The notes under the pieces are model-generated. The model saw only the letters and a program-made list of their open reading frames with translations, did not search any database and was not told the origin of the DNA. Below, piece after piece: positions 11,258 to 22,500 of a stretch of 64,000 nucleotides of DNA. The DNA is from Parascedosporium putredinis (lineage: Eukaryota; Ascomycota; Sordariomycetes; Microascales; Microascaceae). The position numbers were made by a program, and so were the translations under genes. Each line of letters opens with the position of its first letter. Position 1 is the stretch's first letter. The stretch lies in contig CASHTG010000001.1 of the NCBI GenBank assembly GCA_949357655.1, positions 2,170,001 through 2,234,000 on the forward strand, written 5' to 3'.

Positions 11258-12537
11258 GTGCGTAACTCGGTCTCCTACAAACGTCTGCATTTCGGGGACG
11301 GGGCAAGAGTTGCAGCGGACCAACTCATGGGCCCCCACACACCTTGCACTTGCACAGCACGATCTTCCTCCTCCTCCGTCACCTTCGCCCTTGCCTGACA
11401 CCACTCCCCACTCCCTACTACGTCCTACCCTTCCTCTTATGCTATACTCTACCTCCCCTACCGTCTCACCACTCCCCTCTCCCTTGACCAGGTTTTCTCC
11501 CCACCATCGATCGTCCCCACTCCATCGTTGCCGAAGGCCTCATCTCCCGTCCGCGTCTTGCCCCCAGCTCTTCCTAAGCCTTTCCTACTGCATAGATCCC
11601 CTTGACCACTCCACTCCCTCTCTCACTCTCTCACCTCAACCGGCTCCACCATCACACAAAGTCTTCACGCACACAATCTCCGCTGCATTACAAACCATGA
11701 TCACCAGAAAACTACAACAGTCACCCCTCCTGCATCCCCGTTGCCCTCTCTTGCCTTTTTCCCCGTGCCCGTAGATTCCCTGCCCAAGTCTGCCTAGACC
11801 AACAGGTTCACCTACCGTCGAGGCTTAAAAATGTTGGGTGGGAGAAAGGAAACAACCAGTGTGTTAATTTTTCGGGGGCGGGAAACAAATAGTCATCCTG
11901 AGCATTTTGAGTGCTGGATTCAGCCTAGGTCCGCCAAGTCCATCGAACTATTGGCAGCAGCATCCTCTACGAGTAGTGTCAAGAGAAGGATCTATCTCAC
12001 TCCCAGCTTTTCTAACCCTGGGAAAGATCGAGCGACGGCGAAAGAAGAGGCAGAAGGCCCAGAAGGTAGGGGAAACGGAAGGGGGGCGCGCGGGAACACG
12101 GTGGGAAGGATGGAAAGAGAACAGGGACCTGGTGTGACAATGGTTGAGTTGTGATAGGAAGGGACTTGGCCCACGGGCTAGAGACACGAGCACAGGCCTA
12201 GGTTACCGCTCACCGCAGACGAAGTAACTCCTAATGAAACTAACTGGCTTGCCCGACGGCAGAGGGCTAAAGAGAACCCATCTTGTTTGATGTGCCAAGT
12301 AGTCGCCGGCTATCTCTGTCCTCCATCATTAAAACCGGTGACTAGCAGGGATTTTCTGCCGGTTGGTCGGTTGGTCCCATTGCTAGTCCTCATCTCCACG
12401 GGGCTGAAGTATAGTTCCCCTCGTGTCACCAGTAAGAAGCTATCATAGACTATTACTTATCCTACTTACGTAGCCCAGACCCAAATGCAACAGAAACAGC
12501 AAGAAGTTCCCATCAAGAAGTTCCCATTGCCGTGCCC
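11258..12537. other. P450 3' region and convergent spacer
   Basis: This stretch includes the unresolved C-terminal exon and 3' UTR of the P450. Positions 11350-11770 are strongly C/T-rich and stay open for 180 codons in one frame, which I attribute to composition. The rest shows no recognisable gene. Confidence 0.5.
12501..12527. repeat. Tandem 13-bp direct repeat
   Basis: Two perfect copies of AAGAAGTTCCCAT are separated by a single base. They sit just beyond the stop codon of the minus-strand gene at 12.5-14.7 kb, so within its probable 3' UTR. Confidence 0.85.
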
Positions 12538-14674
12538 TTACCACCAAGACCAGGACCATCTCGTAGTGTCCCTTTTGTTCTGAGACTGGATATTAGGTGA
12601 CACCCGACAACCAACCCCATCTCCTGGAGACGCTGAAACAGGCCGTAGCTCCTCCTCTTCGCCCTCACCCCCTGCCTCCTCTTCCATTGCTTCTGCTCCT
12701 GCTGGTGCTGATATCGTTTCTGGTTCTTCTGTTGTTGATGGTGATGTTGATGTTGCCGCTGCTGCTGCTGGTGTTTTCGGTGCTGTCGTCGCGGTTGTCT
12801 TGCTTGTTGCGGGATTTGTTGCTGGGAGAATTGAGAGTGCAACTGCCCATGTTTTCCAGAGAGGCTTCGGAGGCTGGTTTGCCTAGTAGGTACGCTAAAG
12901 GGCATGACATTCCCTGTCGGCGTGTTCTCTTTGGTTCTACCACCGTGTTTCCTACCCACTGCCTTCGTGCCAACCCCGGGGCTGCCGCTCCTTTCAAGAG
13001 AATCCTCAGGATAATGTCCTTTGCGAATCACGCGCTTGCTCTCGCTGCCATTTCCCCTTTCTTAATACTATCCCGACAACGGACCATTGCCTCGACAGCC
13101 CGTGTTACCCCATTCCAACCCCAATGCTTCATGGCGATCCTAACAAGTACTCCCGTTCCCTCTTCTCTCCTCGATTCCGCTCCAAACCCACAACCTTCCG
13201 CAGCTGCCATCCTTCCTATCGACCCATCTCTTGCCCAGAGGCATCCAGGATCTCGTCTTCGAATCGACGCCACCACCATCGTCTCAATCTTCGTGCTCAG
13301 ATCTAGTTCCGACTCCCCATCAGAGGGCGCAAACGCTGAGTGACAGTATCCAAGGCGGAGTCGTAAGTAATCTTGGGGTGAGGCCCCAAGTTGGGCTTCC
13401 AGATCTCGCAAAAGGATATCAGAACGAGGCGGTAGAGGAGCCGAAGCATTCGAATACGATCGGACCTGAGGCAATAAAGGTGAAAGTTGAAGATGCACGA
13501 GCAACAGAACAGCCGTGTTTAAACTCAACGCCCTTCAAGAGGGTTAGCTGCCTCACTTCCTTCAAATTCCCCATTCCATCTTTCTCCAGCCCCGGAGCAT
13601 CATATTTTTCATCCCCTTTCCGAAAGCCTCAACTTACACTGGGAATGTTTCCTCTTGGAGAATCTCAAGAATTATCGCGCCACCGACTGGGAAAACATCG
13701 ACCACCAGATTGTACAGACATCCGAACGATACTGGGCCTTCGCGACGCGTGAGCTTCGAGGAAAACAAGAGTCTCGTACCCAGATGGTCCTTCACTTACT
13801 AAACGGCGAACGCGCTATCTCAAACTGACTACCCCATTCTTTCCAGATGGCCTCTTGTGTCGCGGCTTCTAGGCCATCGGGTCTTTGTAAACAAGCCTCC
13901 ACCTCGACCGCAACCCAGATCGATGTCTCCCCGTTCACGACCGTCTCGAGCTCAGGAGTTACGCGTATCTTCGGTACAAGAACATGTGGCACGTAATGCT
14001 CTGTGTCGAAGCACAACGACTGGGCTACAGCCGAGCTCTTAGTTGCCAACACGGGGCCCGTTCTCGCCGCATTATCAATTTTTGCATCATATAGATCGCC
14101 AGTATAAGCAGCTCCCGACGTGATAATCTCCGAAGCACTAGAGTACAGCCCGCGGTGGCATTGTTCGCCAAGGGGAGGATGTGTGGCGAATGGCTGCCGC
14201 GGTCTCGTTCTCGGCACATGCAGCGATGCGGAGGGCGGAGACTCTGACGCAAATTGGCGTGGGAGAGTCGTTTGCTGAGTCTGTGTCAATAACGGCGAAT
14301 TAGTGTAGAGCGCGTCGAAGTTATATTCACTCGTAGACTCGTGCCTAGGGTTACGCTGCTCCCATCTCTTCACGATGCTCAACGGTCTCGGAAGCTCTCC
14401 TGCTCCGCGTCTTGCGCTGGGAGATTGGCTCATGGTCGTGAAGCGACGCTGAGCCCGTTCCGCTGTTGGTGGCTTTCTTCGTATCTACAAGTCCTGTCCC
14501 GCTTGTGGCCGGACGGTTCTCCTCTTTCAGCGTCGTCTTGTCGATGATGAAGATGGCGCTCGCCGGATGCTCCCCAAAAATAAGATACGAGACAATTCCG
14601 ACAATAGAAGATACAAGGATTATAAGCGCAATTATGAGCGATGGATAATCAATACCACTAGGCTCCTTGCACAT
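12538..14674 (-). CDS. Membrane-anchored fungal protein of unknown function with an acidic low-complexity tail
   Basis: I do not recognise the family with confidence. The start gives MCKEPSGIDYPS, followed by one strong hydrophobic helix (about residues 11-33) and then a long Ser/Thr/Arg-rich segment. A conserved-looking core follows: HYVPHVLVPKIRVTPELE with WVAVEVEACL, then GCLYNLVVDVFPVGGA, then RSYSNASAPLPPRSDILL and LEAQLGASPQDYLRLRLGY, then TKIETMVVASIRRRDPG. This block order recalls fungal proteins annotated as von Willebrand-A-like, which is a guess. The last segment, in the frame ending at 12538-12540, is Ala/Thr-rich, then acidic (runs of Glu), then SQNKRDTTRWSW. An intron probably starts at 13637 (GTAAGT). 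Several frame changes (one between 14340 and 14430) leave the exon map incomplete. Confidence 0.6.
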
Positions 14675-15260
14675 GTTAATGGGGGAATGTAGACGCCTTG
14701 GACTCTGCTTTTAGTACAAAGAAAAAGAGAAAACGAGTCTCATATATCTAGCTTAGCCGTATAGTCCGATGGCAATGTAGTGAGAAATTTCAAGAGAAGC
14801 GAAATGGGGAAAGTCGATGTAAGAGAAGAATCAAGGGGAAGGGTATCAAACAAGCATCAACACTTGCGGCTTCCCATCACTGTTCGCTATCCACATTACC
14901 CTCTATTACAGAAAGAACCACCACTTGGTCCGGGATGACGTGGTCGCCAGTCAATGCAAGTGCTACCCATACTGAAGTCCTATACAAGACAGCTCAAGGA
15001 CTCCGTTAAAAGTCCAGCAGTGATATTACTAAATCGGTACGAGGAAACAGTCTCCCTGACATGGAAGCAGGCTGAAGGTGTATCATGTCTATCAACTCGA
15101 TTCCTCGACGCTCGGTCCTTGCAAAGGGGAAAAAAAGGAGAGAGAGAGAAGAAAAAGCAAGCAGGCGGTCCTGCGCCCCGCCTTCTCTCGCGACCAGCAT
15201 CCAGGCTGATTGATCCAGCTCTTCTCCCGCGCGTACACCGAGAAAGCAGCAGGTAGGATA
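14675..15260. other. Short intergenic spacer and promoter region
   Basis: About 590 bp lie between two minus-strand genes, holding the 3' end of the upstream one and the promoter of the downstream one. There is a purine-rich tract at about 15123-15160 and nothing else I can identify. Confidence 0.6.
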
Positions 15261-16128
15261 CTACTTGGTGACACCAAGCGTCCTCATCAGGTTTCCTTTG
15301 ACCGTTTCTACTTCGCTTTCCTCCATTGGCAGGAAGCCGATCTACGCAATGTTAGATTGATTCGGTATGGGGTGAAGGGGAATTTGACGCATGTCTGGAC
15401 GATAGACACAAGGAGTACCTACCACGTCATCGATCCCATTGCCTCCGCCATAGAGTACCGGCTCTGAAAGGCTCGCCGTGATATTCTTCTTGACCCTGTC
15501 TTCCCATACCCCATCCCAGTTCCAGTCTCCCGGCCTCCGTACACCGGTAGCCGCTCGGGAATCCTCGGTTCACTTCCTCCGGCGGCTCCGGCCGCCTGTA
15601 CTTGAACCCCGTCATCGAGTAGCTTGCCTTGCGCCCTCCTATGCGTTCTCCACGCGTGCCAGGCGCCAGGATTTCCTGCAGCCTCGATAGGCACTGAGTC
15701 GAGCACGGCCTCGTCGTCGAACGCACTCAACATGTACTTCAAAACATCGTACGTTGCTACCCCTGTACCACCCGTCTGCATATACCCCGGCGTATCTCCG
15801 ACTGCGGGAGTCGATCTGCCATCGGGTGTGGTTCCGGCGCTAGTCACTTCGGGCCGGGGTTTAGTAGGCGTCTGTGCTTTGCTTTCCCCAGACACGGCCC
15901 GGTTCCTCCGGCCGAACCAGTCAGAAAATCCTTGGCGTAGGCTGAATCCGCCCGGGGAAGCCTCTCAGCGTCGGACGCGCTCACAGTTCCATTGTCTTGG
16001 ATATCTGTCGTATAGGTGTAGTTGGAGAGCGGGGTGATGAGGGGATGGAAGATGTCGGTTGAGAAGGTGACGAGGGGGGAGGCGTGGGTACATGTCTGGA
16101 AAAGAGATTTGAAATCGGAGGATGGCAT
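15261..16128 (-). CDS. Conserved-looking fungal protein of unknown function, about 262 aa
   Basis: I cannot name this family. Two exons with an 81-bp intron (15342-15422) give a soluble protein with no obvious signal peptide or membrane helix. Recognisable blocks are MPSSDFKSLFQTCTHASPLV, YTYTTDIQDNGTVSASDAER, LPPGGFSLRQGFSDWFG, a Thr/Pro-rich linker, YDVLKYMLSAFDDEAVLDSV, GAWHAWRTHRR, GDWNWDGVWEDRVKKNI, SEPVLYGGGNGIDDV, and a C-terminal exon IGFLPMEESEVETVKGNLMR ending RTLGVTK. The tryptophan-rich WNWDGVW block and regular spacing look like a folded, conserved domain. The C4 run on the coding strand (G4 at 15954-15957) must be C5 to join LPPGGF, and a second shift lies near 15545. The gene is in the same orientation as its neighbours on both sides. 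Confidence 0.7.
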
Positions 16129-17233
16129 TCACATAGGGTCCTGTTTTCCGGCATCACCTCATCCCAATTAGTGTTCATGTGCTACTCCCGCCGCAGCGGA
16201 CTGGGCGTGGCGGTTCACGTGGAATTCACCTTTACGCACGAACATGACACCAGACCATAGGGACGGATCGCCGGGGGTCAAGCTCACGAATACCCCTTCG
16301 GGGCACGCTTGTTTGAGACCGGTACTAAATCGCCTCCCGTTAGCTTCACCTTTGCTTCGTTCTAGCTCACGACAGCTCAAGCTCTCGGTTCTCGGGGAGT
16401 TGACCCACAATTCAGCGAGCAGGTGCTGCCGCCTGAGGGAAGGCAGGCTTCCCATTCGGGCGGATGACATAATTTATACGTTTGAGAGCAACGCTAGGAA
16501 ACAAAAAGAGTCTTTTGTTTCTCATTGACATGAGTTTGACAACCTGGAACACGTTGGCAAGTCAATGATTCCACGTTTGGGAAACACTATCGATCGAGAG
16601 ACGTCCAGGCGGTAAGCAAGGGTCCGTGAGGCGGTGTGGATTCTGCCGGCGTTTAACTTTCTTTCCAAGCTCGCACACCCAACTGCGGGGTAACTCGGCT
16701 TCCCTCGTGGAAAGAGTGATGCATGACGGAGGTCGGCCTTGACACCGTGAGGGGTCTATGAGTGTCTATAAGTCTATGAGTCGGAGGCAGCGGGTAGTGA
16801 GATGTTTCAAACTCATGATTTTATTCGGGAAACTATGATTTTAATTCTATTTGACTTCTTCTGTTTGTAAAAATCCAACAGTCCATCTCTAAAACAAAAG
16901 AGAGAAACGGGCGTTGAGGCAAATAGCGCCACTAGCAACCGCTGCCCCCCACTCAAGCTTCCCCATGACGACATCGAGAGACTCGTAATTGTCTCCATGT
17001 GAGCACCGCTACTGACCTTCGCTCCTTTGCACTTTTTTCTCAAAAGGGGTTTTTTTGGTTTTTTCCATTATGCTTTGCCTAGGCGGTGAGGGTTTTTTTT
17101 TTTTTTCAGGTTTCCTATCTCTGTCCAAAATTGCCGAGTTCACGCGTTGCTCTAGAGAGCTGTTCCTCTATCGAGAGAAGATGGAAAGGAAAGAAGAAGA
17201 AAGAAGAAAAAGAAAGCGAAAAGCACAAACTCA
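16129..17233. other. Intergenic region with a GTCTATGAGT tandem motif and poly-T tract
   Basis: About 1.1 kb upstream of the unknown 262-aa gene. It holds a three-unit GTCTATRA repeat near 16.76 kb and a T14 run at 17093-17106, the latter just beyond the 3' end of the CCDC124 gene. No coding frame is convincing. Confidence 0.6.
16754..16781. repeat. Three-unit GTCTATRA tandem repeat
   Basis: The units GTCTATGAGT, GTCTATAA and GTCTATGAGT follow one another directly. Confidence 0.85.
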
Positions 17234-18179
17234 TCAGCGCTTGGTTCCCAACCTCTGCTCAATCTTAGACGTTTCTTGCAATTTGATTTGAGACAGCTCT
17301 TCCTTGGTAGCATCGAAGCGAGCCGTGACCTGGTTGAAGGGATTCTCGGGGCTCTTTTCAAACTCCTTCCGTATCCGGTCCTTCTTCTGGTTCAGTCGCA
17401 AGCCGGCCCCTGTGCCGTCCGACTCCATCTCGGCAAGGCGGCGCTCCTCGTATTTGGCGTAGGCGGCGGGGTATCGCCTTTCCGGGTGGCGCTCGACCTT
17501 GGTGTCATTGGCGGTGCCGGTGGTAGGGTCAGGGCATCGAGGGCGTTGTCGATGCCAGAAGCGTTGAGAGAAGGAAGGGATCGGTTGGAATCGAGGTCGT
17601 CGAGCTGGGATAGGTCCGGGCCTCGGGTCTTCTTCACCGCTGCCTTGGACTTTTTCGGCGTCGACCGGCCTGGCAGGCTCTGTTCCTCTGCAGCAAGCAA
17701 GGCCTCTCGCTCCGCCTTCTTTCGGGCTTGGTCTGCCTTTTTCTCATCCTCAACTTCCCTGCCACGAGTCAGACACGTTAGTTGTAGATCTCGGCGAATA
17801 AAAGGTGAAAGAATTCGCACCGGGTAGCCCCGAGTCGGTCTGATGTGTGAAGGAGGAGAAGCCAGGAAAGCACCGTCAGGTGAGAAGTGGTCAAGGGAAT
17901 GATGGAGCGTGAAAAAAAAAGAAAAAGAAAGAAAAACCCCCACCCAAGGGGCGGTAAACCTTGAGTGGAAGGTTCACTCCCAAGAGGAAAAAAACCTCGA
18001 CGGGGTGTTGGAAGAGATTGCCTTACTTTTACGACTGCTCTTGGCGCCAGTCCTCCATTTTCCTCCTCGGCAGCCTCGTCCCTGGCCGCCTGTACAGCTG
18101 CCTTTTGGGCAGCCACCTCGGCCTTCTTGGCTAAGCCGGCATTCCTCTTGGTAGTGTCTCCTTTCCTTGGGCCAGCCAT
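17234..18179 (-). CDS. CCDC124: CCDC124/Lso2-type ribosome-associated coiled-coil protein
   Basis: Members of this family bind idle ribosomes at the intersubunit face and help restart translation after starvation; yeast Lso2 is a short relative. Two exons with a 268-bp intron (17759-18026) give about 225 aa, matching animal CCDC124. The N-terminus MAGPRKGDTTKRNAGLAKK leads into a long charged Ala/Lys/Glu helix (WRTGAKSSRK, then KKADQARKKAEREALLAAEE). A linker with KAAVKKTRGPDLSQLDDLDS and SLNASGIDNALDAL follows. The C-terminal family block is VERHPERRYPAAYAKYEERR, GLRLNQKKDRIRKEFEKSPE, NPFNQVT. Two shifts are needed. The coding-strand A4 at 18058-18061 should be A5, giving EEEKWRTGAK. A base is also missing near 17515, giving TGTANDTKVERHPE. 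The intron is long for a mould housekeeping gene. Confidence 0.9.
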
Positions 18180-19437
18180 GGGTGTGAAGTTTCGGTGAGC
18201 GTATCACCACGGCGCTTCTCGGAAAGGTGAGCAGGGATTTGGAGGGTGGCGGGGTCGTTGACGGTGTCAGCTGCGCGCGCACGTTTATCCCCGCAGGATG
18301 GGCCGGGATCCGCAGAGGTGACAAGGAGCAAAGATAAAAAAGAAGAGGAAAAAAAAAAAAAAGAGTAGAAATCAATCAGATCGATGGAGCGATGGCAGCG
18401 TGCAAGGGCAGACTGATGTCGATGAGACGGGTTGGCTTGGTCGATGTGGCTGTTAAAAGATCACATTCGGCACATTTGCAGTCGAGAAAGTGGCACGACC
18501 AAGATTGTTGGAAGAGAAGGAAGAAAAATTATGTCAAACAGGAATGATTCGCCTGCGGGCTGCATCGATGACAAGAATGATGAACGTTGCCTGCGAACAA
18601 CCTAATCTCGGTCTAGGGCTGGTTTGGCTCCGAGGAGGGGCACTTGTATTGAAATTGTGAGGGAATTGTTAAGCGTCAACTGGTGTACATCCAGTCTGCC
18701 GTAGCGAGAATTCAATGATACTGATCAAATGAACACAGCACCAAGACAACACAACTCATCAGATCAGTCAGAGCTTGAGGGGGACAAGCAGAAGTCGCCT
18801 CCACCTCGTTGATGCCTAAACCAGATGATCCCTAGTCTCTCGGCTCACACTTTTCCGTGTCTGTCCATCTATTCTTTGTAATTTGAACTCTTGGCTCTGT
18901 TTCCCGGTACGCCCTAGGGTTTTTAATTGTGAGGGAAACGACTGACTCCCCAAAAACAATCACCAGATATTTATTGCCAGCAATAGTTGCTTCTGATAGG
19001 GGAAATGTTTGGTTGATCCGCTGTCAAGGCTAAAGACCAGCGCCGGAGAGTGGTATTGCCAAAGGGGGAAAAAAAAGAAAGAAAAAAAGGAAATTTTTTG
19101 ATATTGTTCGCCCTTGGTTTTTTTGTTCCGTAGACGTCAACGATCCTGCCCTTGCCCGGGTCGAGCCTCGGGCTGTAATATTCTCTCCCAACAACCCATG
19201 GCCTAACGGGGCAATGTTGGTTCTGAATCTGTCCACCCGCTCGCTCTCTTTGCTCGGACTGAGTCACCAAGGTCACCTCGAGTGGTTTGCCTTGATAGGG
19301 AAAGAGATCAACGAGTGAAAGTCAGGCCAGAGTTGCGTCACCCGGCCCCCGGCCCCCACCACCCACCACCCACCACTCACGCCCACGCCCACCACCCTCT
19401 CCAAGCTACGCGATGTCTGCCAGTCTCGATCTCCGGA

Positions 19438-19515
19438 CACACTGGCCCGAGAGCCCACACTGGCCCGAGAACTCGCCGTCCGGGCCAAAGTTGCGAACCA
19501 ACGTTGCGGACCAAC
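19438..19515. repeat. Two adjacent short tandem duplications
   Basis: CACACTGGCCCGAGA occurs twice with an 18-bp period (19438-19452 and 19456-19470). Shortly after, a 13-bp unit of the form GTTGCGRACCAAC is duplicated head to tail (19490-19515). A C/A-rich ACCACCC-type stretch precedes them (about 19340-19395). Confidence 0.85.
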
Positions 19516-22500
19516 ACTTCCCCCCCTCCCCTTCCCCCTTTCCCCAGCCTTCCCCATCTGCAACTGGCAGCACACCGGTGGGCGGATTCACCTCGAGCAT
19601 GGGGCCGGTAAGCCCTGAACGCACCCCAACCCGCGATCGAGCAACCGGGCTCGGGCTCGGATACGTCGCGTCAGGGAGCAACGAAACCGGTCGATGCAAG
19701 CAGCGTCATTTGACCAGAAACACTCCCCTCGAAGGCCACGCTGTCCGTTCGTTATCGCCCCGGTGTCATGCTCATTGCCTCATCATTCCGCTCCCATCTC
19801 AATTCATGTGACCGATCCTTGCCAACGACGTTTCAATGTTCTCGCTGCGGCATGGATCGGATCGAATACGCCAGCAGCCCACCCTCCCCTTCCGCAAATG
19901 CTTGTAGTGGGCAGAGATACGAGTCTCGACGCGGGCGATCGCCCTTCTGCTATAACTGCCTCTCCTAAGATCAAAGACGGAGCCACTAATGTTGCATTGG
20001 ACATTGATCCTATTGAGCGGCATCCAACGGGTCACAGCGTGTACACCCCGGAAAGCAAGAGCCAGCCTCTTGGTCGCCAGTCCCCCTTGTCGTTTCCTTT
20101 CTTCCTTCTCCTTTTGTCTCCGGGCCTTCCTTTGCTTCTTGCTTATTTCTCATGTTTCTCACCACGCCTAGATGCAAAGGCGGTGTTGTCTCGCCCCTCC
20201 CCACTCAATGCACAAGCATAGACTCTATCCTCGTGACAATTGATGTAATTCTTCGCTGACGGCAGCTTGAAGCCCCGAAGAGGAAGAAGCGTCTCAGACA
20301 CGCCATCTCCAAAATGGTGAAGATACCCTTCCGCAACGACACATCTTGCCTGTGCAGCTTGGGTAGGTTTCCGTTCCGTCTCCGATCCCTGCGGATGGTG
20401 GTTATGACAGCCCGAGACTGCGCATCCCTCGTGGGTGGATAGCAAAGCTTTACGCCAATCTCTAATCACCGTGTTTACATACCCCGTCCTGGTACTGGCA
20501 TACGGAACGTCACACAGATGCGCCGAATTCCATACTCGGATTTTCTTGCAGAAGAGGATTCGTTCATGCTCTCCCTCACAGGCGAGCGCTTGGAAGCTCA
20601 CTGCGGCCCGTCCCCACATAACGCCTCGTTGTATATCCGTGCGAGCATCCCGAGGACCTGAAGTCGAGTTTGCCGATGGTCCCGCACCCCCCCGCCTTGA
20701 AATATAAAAAAAAATAAAAATAAAAAAGGAAAAGAGAAAAGGAACAGAGGCAGGAATCCTACCTTTTCCCTATGCGGATAGCTCTAGCGACAGCACCGAG
20801 CCGCCTAGCCAAGGCCTGAAGTCCGAGTAAGTATGGGGCTAGAGTCGTAGATTTGCCAAGCTGTCCAGGAGCACGCAATCATCGAGGCATCGAGCTGAGC
20901 AGGGATGGCAACGGACCGCTTTGTTAATTGTAGACTTGAACGACCCTTAAACTGGGGCCACCCAAGATGTGGTGAATAAGAGACGTCTTCATCTATAAAA
21001 GATTAAAAAAAAAAAGAACGAAAACAAAAAGAAAAACCCCAAATCAACTCCCCTGCTGCTTGGGAAGAGGCGCGAGCTTGGCAAGGGGTGGGGGTGGCCA
21101 TGTCCATCTAATTGATCTCTCCTGATTACCGAAGTAGGACTTGTAATAATAATAGCAAACACCCGCGCTTAAGCCATATTGGTGCCCGTCCTCCCAGACT
21201 CTGCAAGGGTGATCTGGTCGTGGTATGCATCTGTGGCTTGTCCCATCGATCAGCTCGGCCACGGCTTCCCCCTTCACTCCCGACTGCAGCAACTAACCCG
21301 CGCTCCAGGAATCCGGGTCATAGGCGCAGAATCGAGGCGGCCCCGGCCGTTACACTAAACACTGACGGAATATCCCAAGATGATGCCTCCCACTCCTCGA
21401 GTCTCGCCTATCAAGATCGCTCTTTGCTCCTTTCGAAGCGTGCCCCTTCAATCCGTTTCTGGCAATTGTTGTCCCTATCAAGTCGATTGATTGCGGACCC
21501 GCGGGACTTGAAGGGAGAGACGATGGCGGCCACGAATGCTTTGGCGTGCATGTACTCTATCTCGTCCCTTCGGGGTCTGGCAGCGCCACGAGGCTTCCAT
21601 CAACCCACTCGAGATCATGCAGGAATATCCCTAGCCTAGGCCTATGCCCATGTTTATCTCTCTGGCGGAGGCCTCTCTCCGTCCCTGATCGCGCGTCACC
21701 CGTTCCGCTGGGGCATGACTCTCAGATTAGCAATGAAAATCGTGCCAAACTAAGCCCTTATGAAAGTCGAGCGTGGCTGGTCCGGAATGCCTGTTTGGGG
21801 TTTTCTGCTGCTACCTCGACATGGGGGCAAAGATGACATGTATTCCTCCAAGGTTGTCGTTCGAGTCTTCGCCCAGCGTCCGCAAGCCACGGTTCCCTCA
21901 ATACGAACTGCGCATATGCAGTCAGCCCCGAAAGACAGCGGCTTGCCTAAATGTCCAAAGACAAAGGGCCAACTTCGTGCCATCATTTGCGGGCTAGTGA
22001 ACAAAAAAGGGAGAACGCACCTCGTCGCTCAGCTTAGTTGTTGAATGATGCATAGGCCATGCATAAATTGTCCCATTGGACACCTGGAAGCGCTGCTAAC
22101 GCCAACAGGTTGCACGAGCCTGGCAGGGGTCAAGCTACACCGAGATGTTCCTTGGAATGTGGCTGCAAGCATACCGAAGCAGCTCCCCGCCTCGATCTTC
22201 CTGCCAGCAGGACCCACTCGAGCAGGAAACCTCGGACGTTACGACAAGGAGCCGCTCGGCGGAGAGTGCGCTTATAATCCTGGGGGAGACATGCCAAAGG
22301 GCAAATCTCTCTCCCAAACTGGCTTCCTACATATGCGTCTTGGACAAAGGGGGTTTCTCGACCGAAACCGGGCTGGCCTCGCGCCCAACTCGAAGGATCC
22401 AAGGCCTGGCGACAGGGGCAAGCAACCCCTTCTCGCTTGTGCGTCAAGCCACGGACTGACCAGTACGTCGCTTAGAGTCAAATGGAGGGAGCTCACAACT

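Noticed and set aside
11232..11774. 180-codon frame continuing the P450 last exon
   Set aside because: Past 11257 a donor site follows and the peptide is Ser/Pro/Leu/His-rich from C/T-rich DNA; not accepted as the coding end without transcript data.
12597..13343. 248-codon + strand frame, hydrophobic at its start
   Set aside because: Antisense of the minus-strand membrane-anchored gene; the Leu-rich start comes from trinucleotide repeats.
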